Shown: positions 47,322 through 56,260 of the stretch, piece by piece
How positions within the stretch are numbered: the first letter of the stretch is position 1
Layout of the letters: each line of letters opens with the position of its first letter
Assembly: GCF_001417955.2 (NCBI RefSeq)
Contig: NZ_LKTM01000079.1
Span: 24,147-88,146 of the forward strand
Direction of reading: 5' to 3'
Origin: Mycobacterium gordonae
GTDB taxonomy: Bacteria > Actinomycetota > Actinomycetes > Mycobacteriales > Mycobacteriaceae
DNA length: 64,000 bases
Notes under the pieces: model-generated
Databases searched by the model: none
The model's input: only the letters and a program-made list of their open reading frames with translations
Told to the model about the DNA's origin: nothing
Position numbers and translations under genes: made by a program

Positions 47322-47335
47322 CGGACTATAGTCCG
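47322..47335. promoter_or_regulatory. CGGACTATAGTCCG operator
   Basis: Perfect 14-bp palindrome, extended by AA/TT one base outside each end. It is 29 bp from the TetR start and 46 bp from the FMN reductase start, a textbook position for the operator of the Rv3055-like repressor. Confidence 0.8.
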
Positions 47336-47381
47336 TTTCAACGATGCAAGGATGGAGACCAACGACCGAAGGGAACGGACA

Positions 47382-47942
47382 GTGACAGGAATCAAGATCT
47401 TGGCCCTGGTGGGCAGCTTGCGAGCGGGGTCGGTCAACCGGCAGATCGCCGAACTGGCGGCCGAGTTGGCCCCCGAAGGGGTTACCGTCGCGGTGTTCGA
47501 AGGGCTGGGGGAGGTTCCCTTCTACAACGAGGACATCGACGATGCGATGAACAGCGAACTGGACCAGGCGCCGGCGCAGGTGGTGGCGTTGCGGGCCGCG
47601 GCCGCCGAGGCCGACGCCGCGCTGGTGGTCACCCCGGAATACAACGGGTCCATTCCCGCCGTGGTGAAGAACGCGATCGACTGGCTGTCGCGGCCCTTCG
47701 GAAACGGCGCGTTGAAGGACAAGCCGCTGGCCGTGATCGGCGGCTCGCTGGGCCAGTACGGCGGGGTATGGGCGCACGACGAAACGCGCAAGTCGTTCGG
47801 CATCGCGGGTGCGCGGGTGAGCGACGCGATCAAGCTTTCGGTGCCGTTCCAGACCTTGGGTGGCAGCGCCCCGGCCGACAACGCGGAATTGTCGGGCAAT
47901 GTGCGCGACGTGGTCGGCAAGCTGGCTGCGGAGGTCGGCTGA
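47382..47942 (+). CDS. NAD(P)H-dependent FMN reductase (Rv3054c-like)
   Basis: A 186-residue flavodoxin-fold reductase. The phosphate-binding loop is ALVGSLRAGSVNRQI, FMN contact PEYNGSIPAVVKNAIDW is in the middle, and GGSLGQYGG follows. It would reduce quinones or flavins with NAD(P)H. The start is GTG 47382 with an AGGGAACGG site. It is divergent from, and probably repressed by, the TetR. Confidence 0.9.
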   Translation: MTGIKILALVGSLRAGSVNRQIAELAAELAPEGVTVAVFEGLGEVPFYNEDIDDAMNSELDQAPAQVVALRAAAAEADAALVVTPEYNGSIPAVVKNAIDWLSRPFGNGALKDKPLAVIGGSLGQYGGVWAHDETRKSFGIAGARVSDAIKLSVPFQTLGGSAPADNAELSGNVRDVVGKLAAEVG

Positions 47943-47986
47943 CCCGTTTGCATCGAGCCGGCCGCGCCCGGCTCAACCCTCTCGTC

Positions 47987-48016
47987 AAAGCCGCCGGCGG
48001 TCTCGCCGGCGGCTTT
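47987..48016 (+). terminator. Strong hairpin terminator after the FMN reductase
   Basis: AAAGCCGCCGGCG-GTCT-CGCCGGCGGCTTT: a perfect 13-bp stem with a tetraloop, 45 bp after the stop codon, ending in TTT. It separates this gene from the nrd operon. Confidence 0.85.
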
Positions 48017-48194
48017 GCTGGTAGCTGCCGGCCAGGTCGTGCGCGACGGAGTTGTCGGTGGCCGCTGATATACCTCTGTCCATGGGCGCCTGCATGTCGG
48101 ATCGGATACACCAACGCGGCGATTTTGTGATCTGCGACACGCCGGGGCGACACGCCAGACGTGCCCTGCTACCTGGGAATTTCAGGAATGTTAT

Positions 48195-48242
48195 TCAGAA
48201 CATCTTGTATCTCTTCATGTTGTCACCCCCTAGGTGTAGTGT
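48195..48242. promoter_or_regulatory. Paired NrdR boxes upstream of nrdHIE
   Basis: Two 16-bp boxes at 48195-48210 and 48227-48242, 32 bp apart. They match the nrdF2 boxes at 11 and 12 of 16 positions, with the same order and spacing. The second ends TAGTGT, a plausible -10 element. The transcript would have a leader of roughly 230 bases before nrdH, in which I see no further gene or recognised riboswitch. Confidence 0.75.
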
Positions 48243-48479
48243 TTCGAGGACCAGCAGATCCCAGGTTCACCAAGTCCCGATCAGGTTCCGACCGACCAGG
48301 CGGGGCGTGATGAACTTCCCGGAATCGGACGGCGCAGCTCGAGCAGGGTCAGCTCGAAACCAGCGCCCGCCCGATGGGAATCTGGGGGCTCGCCGGGGCG
48401 CTGAATATAGCGCGGTTGTGCCAATCCAGTCGTTGCCAGTCTTATCAACCCCCCTCATCCGCAAAGGAGCGGTACGCCC

Positions 48480-48719
48480 ATGAGCATCACCGTCTACAGC
48501 AAGCCGGCCTGCGTGCAGTGCGTCGCCACCTACAAGGCGCTCGACAAGCAGGGCATCGACTACCAGAAAGTCGACATCACCCTGGACCCCGAGGCGCGCG
48601 ACTACGTAATGGCGCTGGGCTACCTGCAGGCACCCGTTGTGGTGGCCGACAACGCACACTGGTCCGGTTTCCGGCCCGACCGCATCAAGGCACTCGCCGA
48701 AACGGCGCTGAGTGCGTAG
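48480..48719 (+). CDS. nrdH: Glutaredoxin-like NrdH
   Basis: A 79-residue redoxin with active site CVQC at residues 11-14 and the SGFRPDRIKAL C-terminal motif of NrdH. It passes electrons from thioredoxin reductase to class Ib ribonucleotide reductase NrdE. An AAAGGAG site lies before ATG 48480. Confidence 0.97.
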   Translation: MSITVYSKPACVQCVATYKALDKQGIDYQKVDITLDPEARDYVMALGYLQAPVVVADNAHWSGFRPDRIKALAETALSA

Positions 48720-48759
48720 TTCGTAACCGGATAGATAGAAGGAAGGGTTGCGGTGCCCG

Positions 48760-49233
48760 ATGGACATCTCAGATATCGCGGGTACCAACCTGGTGTACTT
48801 CTCCTCAGTGTCGGAGAACACCCACCGCTTCGTGCAGAAGCTGGGTGTTCCCGCCACGCGGATACCGCTCCACGGCCGCATAGAGGTGGACGAACCGTAC
48901 GTGCTGGTGCTACCCACCTACGGTGGCGGGCGGGCCACTCCGAACATCAATGACGGTGGCTACGTTCCCAAGCAGGTCATCGCCTTTCTGAACAACGAGC
49001 ACAACCGCTCGCTGATCCGCGGCGTCATCGCTGCGGGCAACAACAACTTCGGTGCCGAATTCGCCTACGCGGGCAACGTGATCTCCCGCAAGTGCGGTGT
49101 TCCGTACCTCTACCGCTTCGAACTCATGGGTACCGAGGACGACGTGGCCGCCGTTCGCGCAGGCCTCGCTCAGTTCTGGGCTCAATATTGGAAGGAACAG
49201 ACGTGCCACCAACCGTCACTGCAGAGCCTGTAA
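48760..49233 (+). CDS. nrdI: Flavodoxin-like NrdI
   Basis: A 157-residue flavoprotein that supplies oxidant to assemble the dimanganese-tyrosyl radical cofactor of NrdF. NrdI motifs [23 protein letters not shown] and [16 protein letters not shown] are present. The ATG at 48760 has AAGGAAGGG upstream. The 3' end overlaps nrdE by 31 bp. Confidence 0.96.
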   Translation: MDISDIAGTNLVYFSSVSENTHRFVQKLGVPATRIPLHGRIEVDEPYVLVLPTYGGGRATPNINDGGYVPKQVIAFLNNEHNRSLIRGVIAAGNNNFGAEFAYAGNVISRKCGVPYLYRFELMGTEDDVAAVRAGLAQFWAQYWKEQTCHQPSLQSL

Positions 49234-51368
49234 CCGCCGGCGTGCACGGGTTGCCCGACGAAACGGACTACCACGCGCTCAATGCCAGGCTGAATCTGTA
49301 CGACGCGGACGGCAAGATCCAGTTCGACAAGGACGTGCTGGCCGCGCGTCAGTACTTCCTGGAGCACGTCAACCAGAACACGGTCTTCTTCCACAACCAG
49401 GACGAGAAGCTCGACTACCTGATCCGCGAGAATTACTACGAGCGTGAGGTTCTCGACCAGTACTCACGTAACTTCGTCAAGAGTCTGCTCGACCGCGCCT
49501 ACGCCAAGAAGTTCCGCTTCCCGACCTTCCTGGGCGCGTTCAAGTACTACACCTCCTACACGCTGAAGACCTTCGACGGGAAGCGTTACCTGGAGCGTTT
49601 CGAGGACCGCGTCGTGATGGTCTCGCTCACCCTGGCCGCCGGGGACACCGGGCTGGCCGAGAAGCTGGTCGACGAGATCATCGACGGCCGGTTCCAGCCG
49701 GCCACTCCGACCTTCCTGAACTCGGGCAAGAAGCAGCGCGGCGAGCCGGTTTCGTGCTTCCTGCTGCGCATCGAGGACAACATGGAGTCGATCGGGCGAT
49801 CCATCAACTCCGCGCTGCAGCTCTCCAAGCGTGGCGGGGGAGTTGCGTTGCTGCTCAGCAACATTCGTGAGCACGGCGCGCCGATCAAGAACATCGAGAA
49901 CCAGTCCTCGGGTGTCATTCCGATCATGAAGCTGCTCGAGGACTCCTTCTCCTACGCTAACCAGCTGGGTGCCCGGCAGGGCGCCGGCGCGGTGTACCTC
50001 AACGCCCATCACCCCGACATCTACCGCTTCCTGGACACCAAGCGGGAGAACGCGGACGAGAAGATCCGGATCAAGACGCTGAGTCTGGGCGTGGTGATCC
50101 CGGACATCACCTTCGAACTGGCCAAGAAGAACGAGGACATGTACCTGTTCTCGCCCTACGACGTCGAACGGGTCTACGGCACCGCGTTCGCCGACATCTC
50201 GATCACCGAGAAGTACTACGAGATGGTCGACGACGGCCGCATCCGCAAGACCAAGATCAAGGCCCGCGAGTTCTTCCAGACGCTGGCCGAGCTGCAGTTC
50301 GAGTCCGGGTACCCGTACATCATGTTCGAGGACACGGTGAACCGGGCCAACCCGATCGAGGGCAAGATCACCCACTCGAACCTGTGCTCGGAGATCCTGC
50401 AGGTGTCCACGCCGTCGTTGTTCAACGACGACTTGTCCTACGCCAAGGTGGGCAAAGACATTTCGTGCAATCTGGGGTCGCTGAACATCGCCAAGGCGAT
50501 GGACTCGCCGGACTTCGCGCAGACCATCGAGGTGGCGATCCGCGCGCTGACCGCGGTGAGCGACCAGACCCACATCACCTCGGTGCCGTCAATCGAGCAG
50601 GGCAACAACGACTCCCACGCGATCGGCCTGGGTCAGATGAACCTGCACGGCTACCTGGCTCGCGAGCAGATCTTCTACGGCTCCGAGGAAGGCGTCGACT
50701 TCACCAACATCTACTTCTATACGGTGCTCTACCACGCGCTGCGCGCCTCGAACCGCATCGCGATCGAACGCGGCACGCACTTCAAGGGTTTCGAGAGGTC
50801 CAAGTACGCCTCGGGTGAGTTCTTCGACAAGTACACCGAGCAGGCCTGGGAGCCCGCCACCGACAAGGTGCGCCAGCTCTTCGCCGATGCCGGCATCCGC
50901 ATCCCGGACCAGGACGACTGGAAGCGGCTCAAGGAGTCGGTCCAGACGCACGGCATCTATAACCAGAACCTGCAGGCGGTGCCGCCCACCGGGTCGATCT
51001 CCTACATCAACCACTCGACGTCGTCGATCCACCCGATCGTGTCCAAGGTGGAGATCCGCAAGGAAGGCAAGATCGGCCGCGTCTACTACCCGGCTCCCTA
51101 CATGACCAACGACAACCTGCAGTACTACCAGGACGCCTACGAGATCGGCTACGAAAAGATCATCGACACCTACGCCGCGGCCACCCAGCACGTGGACCAG
51201 GGGCTGTCGCTGACGCTGTTCTTCAAGGACACCGCCACCACGCGTGACGTGAACAAGGCGCAGATCTACGCCTGGCGCAAGGGAATCAAGACCCTCTACT
51301 ACATCCGGCTGCGCCAGATGGCGCTGGAAGGGACTGAGGTCGAGGGCTGCGTGTCCTGCATGCTGTAG
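49203..51368 (+). CDS. nrdE: Class Ib ribonucleotide reductase large subunit
   Basis: A 721-residue catalytic subunit that reduces ribonucleoside diphosphates. Active-site features include [22 protein letters not shown], and the C-terminal swinging-arm cysteines EGCVSCML. The GTG start at 49203 lies inside the nrdI end, giving strong coupling. It corresponds to Rv3051c. Confidence 0.97.
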   Translation: MPPTVTAEPVTAGVHGLPDETDYHALNARLNLYDADGKIQFDKDVLAARQYFLEHVNQNTVFFHNQDEKLDYLIRENYYEREVLDQYSRNFVKSLLDRAYAKKFRFPTFLGAFKYYTSYTLKTFDGKRYLERFEDRVVMVSLTLAAGDTGLAEKLVDEIIDGRFQPATPTFLNSGKKQRGEPVSCFLLRIEDNMESIGRSINSALQLSKRGGGVALLLSNIREHGAPIKNIENQSSGVIPIMKLLEDSFSYANQLGARQGAGAVYLNAHHPDIYRFLDTKRENADEKIRIKTLSLGVVIPDITFELAKKNEDMYLFSPYDVERVYGTAFADISITEKYYEMVDDGRIRKTKIKAREFFQTLAELQFESGYPYIMFEDTVNRANPIEGKITHSNLCSEILQVSTPSLFNDDLSYAKVGKDISCNLGSLNIAKAMDSPDFAQTIEVAIRALTAVSDQTHITSVPSIEQGNNDSHAIGLGQMNLHGYLAREQIFYGSEEGVDFTNIYFYTVLYHALRASNRIAIERGTHFKGFERSKYASGEFFDKYTEQAWEPATDKVRQLFADAGIRIPDQDDWKRLKESVQTHGIYNQNLQAVPPTGSISYINHSTSSIHPIVSKVEIRKEGKIGRVYYPAPYMTNDNLQYYQDAYEIGYEKIIDTYAAATQHVDQGLSLTLFFKDTATTRDVNKAQIYAWRKGIKTLYYIRLRQMALEGTEVEGCVSCML

Positions 51369-51388
51369 GGCAATCCGGGTCAGGGATT

Positions 51389-52132
51389 TCAGCCACCTGG
51401 GCTGCTCGTCGCGGCGAACCAAGCCGTGGTCACCGAGTGCGTCTGCGGGGGTGGGAAGTGCGCGTCGCCGGCTCCGAGTGGACCCACCTTGACCGTCCAC
51501 AGCGGCTGGGACCGATCGATAGGCGTCGAAGCGTCGTCGGTTGCCACCAGGACGACGTCCTTTCCGCTGCATCCGTAGGCGCCGACCAGGCCGTCGTCGC
51601 GGCCACCCCAGGCACCGCCGTTGCGCAGTCGACACTGCACACCGTCGTCCAGCAGCAGCGCGAACGGCTGCGGCAACGACACCGGCTGGATGGAAGGCGG
51701 CGGTTTGGTCGCGGTCACCCGGTGAAGTTCCTTTTTCCATGGATCGCCGACGCACAACAGGGTCGGTGCAGTCGATTTCCAGCACACGTCGGCGCCCGCT
51801 GCTGATGGTGAGCATCGATAAATGCCGGGGTCGACCGCTGAGGGCGAGGCGTCACACATCTCGACGGTGCCGCTCACTTCTCCGGTTGTCGCGTCGCGGT
51901 AGCCGTTGGCGGGTTGTCCGTTGACGACCGCCACTACGTTGATGACCTGCGTTCTGGCGGCCGCGGGCGCGGAACTTGCAGCGCTGGGCGACCCCACCAC
52001 CGAAGAACTGGGAGGTGTAGCCGTGTTAGAGGTCTGGCATGCGGTAACGGCGGCGGCGACGACCACACAGGCGGATATGGTTGCGCGGCGTGGCGATCGG
52101 AGTTCACGGGCGGCGAGTCGCATTCTGTGCAT
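51389..52132 (-). CDS. Hypothetical lipoprotein
   Basis: About 247 residues with an Arg-rich N-terminus, hydrophobic segment (ISACVVVAAAVTA) and lipobox Cys in VTAC. A Ser/Thr/Pro linker follows and then a domain with five to six cysteines (VEMCDAS, IYRCSPS, DVCWKS, LLCVGDP, VQCRLRN, AYGCSGK). Not recognised beyond mycobacterial exported lipoproteins. ATG 52132 or 52123 could start it. It is convergent with nrdE and divergent from a TetR. Confidence 0.65.
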   Translation of the reverse strand: MHRMRLAARELRSPRRATISACVVVAAAVTACQTSNTATPPSSSVVGSPSAASSAPAAARTQVINVVAVVNGQPANGYRDATTGEVSGTVEMCDASPSAVDPGIYRCSPSAAGADVCWKSTAPTLLCVGDPWKKELHRVTATKPPPSIQPVSLPQPFALLLDDGVQCRLRNGGAWGGRDDGLVGAYGCSGKDVVLVATDDASTPIDRSQPLWTVKVGPLGAGDAHFPPPQTHSVTTAWFAATSSPGG

Positions 52133-52288
52133 TTGGAGATTCTGCGCTACGTGTCTTCCGGCCGACAGCGAATCCCACGACGCCCAATGCGCGTGTCGCG
52201 TTGGCCAATTCACCCTCGGCTGGGCCGTGAGTAGCCGGTCTGCGCAGGTCAGCGGCTCCCAAGCGGTAAGGTGCATGACGTGGTGAGA

Positions 52289-53023
52289 ATGCCTCGACCC
52301 GCTTTACCCCACCCGAGCGCGAAGCCCGGTGTGAAAGTTGACGCGCGCAGCGAGCGTTGGCGCGAGCACCGCAAGAAGGTGCGGGCCGAGATCGTCGACG
52401 CCGCCTTCCGCGCCATCGACCGCCTCGGTCCGGAGTTGAGCGTGCGGGAGATCGCCGAGGAGGCCGGCACCGCGAAGCCGAAGATCTACCGCCACTTCAC
52501 CGACAAGTCCGACCTCTTTCTGGCCATCGGGGAACGACTGCGCGACATGCTGTGGGCGGCGATTTTCCCGTCGATCAACCTGGCCACCGACTCGGCCCGC
52601 CAGGTGATAAACCGGGCCGTCGAAGAGTTCGTCACCCTTCTTGACCAGCACCCCAACGTCATGCGGGTCTTCATTCAGGGCAGTTCCAGCGCCCAGTCCA
52701 AGGCCACGGTCCGGACCCTGAACGAGGGCCGCGAGATCACGCTGACCATCGCCGAGATGTTCAACAACGAGCTGCGCGACATGGAACTCGACGCCGCCGC
52801 ACTCGAGCTCGCCGCGTTTTCGGCGTTCGGGTGCGCCGCGTCGGCCACTGAATGGTGGCTGGGTCCCGAACCCGACAGCCCACGCTCGATGACCCGCGAG
52901 CAATTCGTCAGCCAGCTGACCACCATCATGATGGGCGTCATCGTCGGCACCGCCGAAACGCTCGGCATCGCGATGGACCCCGACAAGCCGATCCACGATG
53001 CGCTGCCGGCCGCCCTGCCGTGA
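52289..53023 (+). CDS. TetR-family regulator (Rv3050c-like)
   Basis: A 244-residue regulator with helix-turn-helix ELSVREIAEEAGTAKPKIYRHFTDKS and a larger ligand domain. It corresponds to Rv3050c. GTG codons at 52280-52283 are alternatives to ATG 52289. It precedes a Baeyer-Villiger-type monooxygenase, an arrangement recalling EthR-EthA, and two inverted repeats lie between the two genes. Confidence 0.88.
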   Translation: MPRPALPHPSAKPGVKVDARSERWREHRKKVRAEIVDAAFRAIDRLGPELSVREIAEEAGTAKPKIYRHFTDKSDLFLAIGERLRDMLWAAIFPSINLATDSARQVINRAVEEFVTLLDQHPNVMRVFIQGSSSAQSKATVRTLNEGREITLTIAEMFNNELRDMELDAAALELAAFSAFGCAASATEWWLGPEPDSPRSMTREQFVSQLTTIMMGVIVGTAETLGIAMDPDKPIHDALPAALP

Positions 53024-53068
53024 GCTGAGCCTCAGCAACGTTGACATCGTCCTGGGTTTCCATGACAC

Positions 53069-53102
53069 TCGGATATATCCGATACCCCGGGTACTGGGTA
53101 TC
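53069..53102. promoter_or_regulatory. Two overlapping inverted repeats upstream of the monooxygenase
   Basis: TCGGATATATCCGA, a perfect 14-bp palindrome at 53069-53082, is followed immediately by GATACCC-N8-GGGTATC at 53081-53102. They lie about 55-90 bp before the monooxygenase start and are candidate sites for the upstream TetR. Confidence 0.65.
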
Positions 53103-53156
53103 TGCGTCTCAATGAGCACGCCCGCCCTCTAGCGGCCACAACAGGAGAGATCCACC

Positions 53157-54698
53157 ATGACCGACGTCGTGACCTCGGCTACCGAATCCGCCGAGAAACC
53201 GCAGTCCCAGCCGACTCACACCCGCACCCTGATCATCGGGACCGGATTCTCCGGCCTCGGCATGGCCATTGCGCTGCAGAAAGAAGGCGTGGACTTCATC
53301 ATCCTGGAAAAGGCCGATGATGTCGGCGGCACCTGGCGCGACAACAGCTACCCCGGCTGCGCGTGCGACATCCCGTCGCATCTGTACTCATTCTCCTTCG
53401 AGCCCAAGCCGGACTGGCGGAACCCCTTCTCATTCCAGCCCGAGATCTGGGACTACCTCAAGGGCGTCACCGAGAAGTACGGGCTGCGCCGCTACATCGA
53501 ATTCAACTCGCTGGTCGATCGCGCCTACTGGGACGACGACGAGTACCGCTGGCACGTGTTCACCGTCGACGGGCGGGAGTACGTGGCGCAATTCCTGGTC
53601 TCCGGAGCCGGCGCTTTGCACATCCCGTCGGTCCCGGAGATCGAGGGTCGCGACGAATTTGCCGGTGCCGCTTTCCATTCGGCGGAATGGGATCACAGCG
53701 TCGACCTGACCGGAAAACGGGTGGCGATCATCGGCACCGGTGCCAGCGCAATCCAGATCGTGCCCGAGATCGTCGGGCAGGTCGCCGAACTTCAGCTCTA
53801 CCAGCGCACCCCGCCCTGGGTGGTGCCGCGGTCCAACCCCGACATTCCGCCGACGCTGCGCGCGGCCATGGAGAACGTGCCGGGACTGCGCGCGCTGACG
53901 CGCCTGGCGATCTACTGGGGCCAGGAAGCACTCGCCTTCGGCATGACCAAGCACCCCAACGCGCTGAAGTTCATCGAGGCGTACTGCAAGTGGAACATCC
54001 GGCGTTCGGTGAAGGACCGCGAACTGCGCCGCAAGCTGACGCCTAAGTACCGCATCGGCTGCAAGCGGATCCTGAACTCGTCCACCTACTACCGTGCGGT
54101 GGCCGACCCGAAGACACAGCTGATCACCGAGGGCATCACCCGGATCACCCGCGACGGCATCGTCACCGCCGACGGCCGCGAACACAAGGCGGACGTGATC
54201 GTGTATGCCACCGGCTTCCACGTCACCGACTCCTACACCTACGTCCAGATCAAAGGTCAGCGCGGTGAGGACCTGGTGGACCGGTGGAACCGGGAAGGCA
54301 TCGGGGCCCACCGCGGCATCACCGTCGCCGACGTGCCGAACCTGTTCTTCCTGCTCGGGCCCAACACCGGACTGGGCCACAACTCGGTGGTCTTCATGAT
54401 CGAGTCGCAGATCCGCTACGTGGCCGACGCGATCGCCCAGTGCGACAAGAGGGGTGCCCAGGCGCTGGCGCCGACCCGCGCAGCGCAGGACCGGTTCAAC
54501 GCCGAACTGCAGGAGAAGCTGTCCGGATCGGTATGGAACAGCGGTGGCTGCAGCAGCTGGTACCTCGACGAGCACGGCAAGAACACCGTGCTGTGGGGCG
54601 GCTACACCTGGCAGTACTGGATGGCCACCCGGTCGGTGAAGCCCGAGGAGTACCAGTTCCTGGGAGCAGGCAAGAAGTCTCGCAAGTCAGTGGCGTGA
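53157..54698 (+). CDS. Baeyer-Villiger-type flavin monooxygenase (Rv3049c-like)
   Basis: A 513-residue FAD/NADPH monooxygenase. The FAD fingerprint IIGTGFSGLG is at residues 26-35, the Baeyer-Villiger signature FAGAAFHSAEWD fits FxGxxxHxxxW, and the NADPH fingerprint is IIGTGASAIQI. It corresponds to Rv3049c and could oxygenate ketones or activate thiocarbonyl drugs as EthA does. GGAGAG lies upstream of ATG 53157. Confidence 0.93.
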   Translation: MTDVVTSATESAEKPQSQPTHTRTLIIGTGFSGLGMAIALQKEGVDFIILEKADDVGGTWRDNSYPGCACDIPSHLYSFSFEPKPDWRNPFSFQPEIWDYLKGVTEKYGLRRYIEFNSLVDRAYWDDDEYRWHVFTVDGREYVAQFLVSGAGALHIPSVPEIEGRDEFAGAAFHSAEWDHSVDLTGKRVAIIGTGASAIQIVPEIVGQVAELQLYQRTPPWVVPRSNPDIPPTLRAAMENVPGLRALTRLAIYWGQEALAFGMTKHPNALKFIEAYCKWNIRRSVKDRELRRKLTPKYRIGCKRILNSSTYYRAVADPKTQLITEGITRITRDGIVTADGREHKADVIVYATGFHVTDSYTYVQIKGQRGEDLVDRWNREGIGAHRGITVADVPNLFFLLGPNTGLGHNSVVFMIESQIRYVADAIAQCDKRGAQALAPTRAAQDRFNAELQEKLSGSVWNSGGCSSWYLDEHGKNTVLWGGYTWQYWMATRSVKPEEYQFLGAGKKSRKSVA

Positions 54699-55580
54699 CA
54701 ACTGCCGTTGCGGGCGGGGCGCGCTGTCGGCAAACGAGCGCAGGTTGCGGCGCACAATACGGTCCAGCAGCCGGTCGGGTAGCACCCGGCTGAGCCGCAC
54801 CAGGACGGCGGCGTCGCGACCGATGGTGTAGCGGGTGCGGGGACGAGATGCGGTGGCGGCCCTGGCGATAACTCGCGCGGCCTGTTCGGCTGGCACGCCG
54901 GTCTCGATGAACGACCGCGCCTGCGCCGTCACTGCCGCATTGAGCCGGCCGTAGCGCTCCAGCTGTGCTGCGCTCAGGGTCGCCGTGAGTTCCTCCGCCG
55001 TCGCGATCCCGCGCTCCGGCATCGCCGTCTTGACCGCGCCGGGTTCGACGACGACCACCTTGACCCCCAGTGCGGCGACCTCCCGCCGCAACGCATCGCT
55101 GGCGGCCTCGAGGGCGAACTTCGAGCCCGCGTAGGCGCCGTAGGTCGGCAGCACCACCTTCCCGCCGACCGAGCTGATGTTCGCCACGGTTCCTGAGCTG
55201 CGCAAAAGCGCGGGAAGCAGCGCCTGGGTGATCGCGATGTGGCCGAACAGATTGACCTCGAACTGGCGGCGCCACTGCGCCAGCGGAAGCGTCTCGACCG
55301 GTGAGTTGATCGCGATCCCGGCATTGTTGATCAGCGCACGCAGCGGGCGCGGGTCGCGCTCGACCCGATCGGCGATCGCGGCCACATCGGCATCGACGGT
55401 GATATCCAGGATGTGCGGCTCGATCCCGTCCGCGCGCAGCGCGTCAGCGTCGATATCCCGTCGCACTCCGGCCAGAACCTGAAATCCTCTGCGCGCCAGT
55501 TCCTTTGCGGTGGCCGCCCCCATGCCGGTGGACGCGCCGGTCACGACGATCAGTTCATTGCGTTGCTCGGATGATGTCAC
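54687..55580 (-). CDS. Short-chain dehydrogenase
   Basis: A 297-residue SDR with VVTGASTGMGAATAKEL, NNAG, catalytic Ser in NISSVGG and YAGSKFALEAA. The C-terminal region is basic. I choose GTG 55580 because GGAGG lies exactly five bases upstream; the ATG at 55622 lies inside an operator and lacks a ribosome site. It is divergent from a TetR that probably represses it. Confidence 0.87.
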   Translation of the reverse strand: MTSSEQRNELIVVTGASTGMGAATAKELARRGFQVLAGVRRDIDADALRADGIEPHILDITVDADVAAIADRVERDPRPLRALINNAGIAINSPVETLPLAQWRRQFEVNLFGHIAITQALLPALLRSSGTVANISSVGGKVVLPTYGAYAGSKFALEAASDALRREVAALGVKVVVVEPGAVKTAMPERGIATAEELTATLSAAQLERYGRLNAAVTAQARSFIETGVPAEQAARVIARAATASRPRTRYTIGRDAAVLVRLSRVLPDRLLDRIVRRNLRSFADSAPRPQRQLSRH

Positions 55581-55604
55581 GGCGGCCTCCGTTGAGTCTG
55601 TAAT

Positions 55605-55658
55605 TTGAGTTGACGCTGTCATCTCAAACTAGCAGTTAAGTTGACGTTGTCAACTCAA
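55605..55658. promoter_or_regulatory. Twin 23-bp operators between SDR and TetR
   Basis: Two copies of TTGAGTTGAC-N3-GTCAACTCAA with one mismatch each, at 55605-55627 and 55636-55658. Their centres are 31 bp apart, about three helical turns, so bound dimers would face the same side. The second copy ends 8 bp before a TATGCT -10 for the TetR gene. Confidence 0.82.
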
Positions 55659-55678
55659 GTGCGGCATATGCTCGGCGG

Positions 55679-56260
55679 GTGATGTCACGAGCGGAGAGTG
55701 CGGCGGCCACGCGCCGGTCGCTGCTCGAGGCCGCGGGGGCGTTGCTCGACCGCGGGGGAGTCGAGGCAGTGACACTGCGTGAGGTCGGCGCCCGCTCTGG
55801 TGTGTCCCGTTCGGCGGCCTATCGCCACTTCGACGCCAAGGAATCGCTGCTCGCGGAGATCGCGATGAATGCACTGAACGAACTCGGTGATTCACTCGAG
55901 GTGCTGGCCGCCGGTGACCCTTCGCCCGAGGAGGCGTTGCGGTCCGCGCTGCTGTCGCTGATCAATCTCGGTCGCGCACGCCCGCATCTGTATCGCCTGA
56001 TTTTCACCACGCCGCCGGCTGATATCGCCGCCGCGGCGCAGGCGGGGGAGCGCACGCAACATCTGTTTCTCGACATCGTCGGTCGCGTCACCGGCCCGCA
56101 ACAGGCCAGGCGCTACGGCGCGCTCCTGCTGGCCAGCGCCCACGGGATCGCGGGCCTGGATCTGAGCGGCCATCTGGATCTCGACAAGTGGCACACCAAC
56201 GCGGAAGAACTCGTCGACACCATGATCGCCATGCTCTCGGCCGCGACGGGAGATACGTGA
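55679..56260 (+). CDS. TetR-family regulator
   Basis: A 193-residue regulator with helix-turn-helix AVTLREVGARSGVSRSAAYRHFDAKESLL. TATGCT at 55667-55672 lies six bases before GTG 55679, indicating leaderless translation. The gene overlaps the next one by GTGA. It probably binds the twin operators and controls both itself and the SDR. Confidence 0.88.
   Translation: MMSRAESAAATRRSLLEAAGALLDRGGVEAVTLREVGARSGVSRSAAYRHFDAKESLLAEIAMNALNELGDSLEVLAAGDPSPEEALRSALLSLINLGRARPHLYRLIFTTPPADIAAAAQAGERTQHLFLDIVGRVTGPQQARRYGALLLASAHGIAGLDLSGHLDLDKWHTNAEELVDTMIAMLSAATGDT

Noticed and set aside
48243..48479. Possible cobalamin riboswitch in the nrdH leader
   Set aside because: No B12-box-like core or recognisable fold was seen, and class Ib reductases are not usually B12-regulated.
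55581..55622. ATG at 55622 as SDR start
   Set aside because: It lies within an operator, lacks a ribosome site, and the following 14 residues are not family-like. GTG 55580 has GGAGG at ideal spacing.
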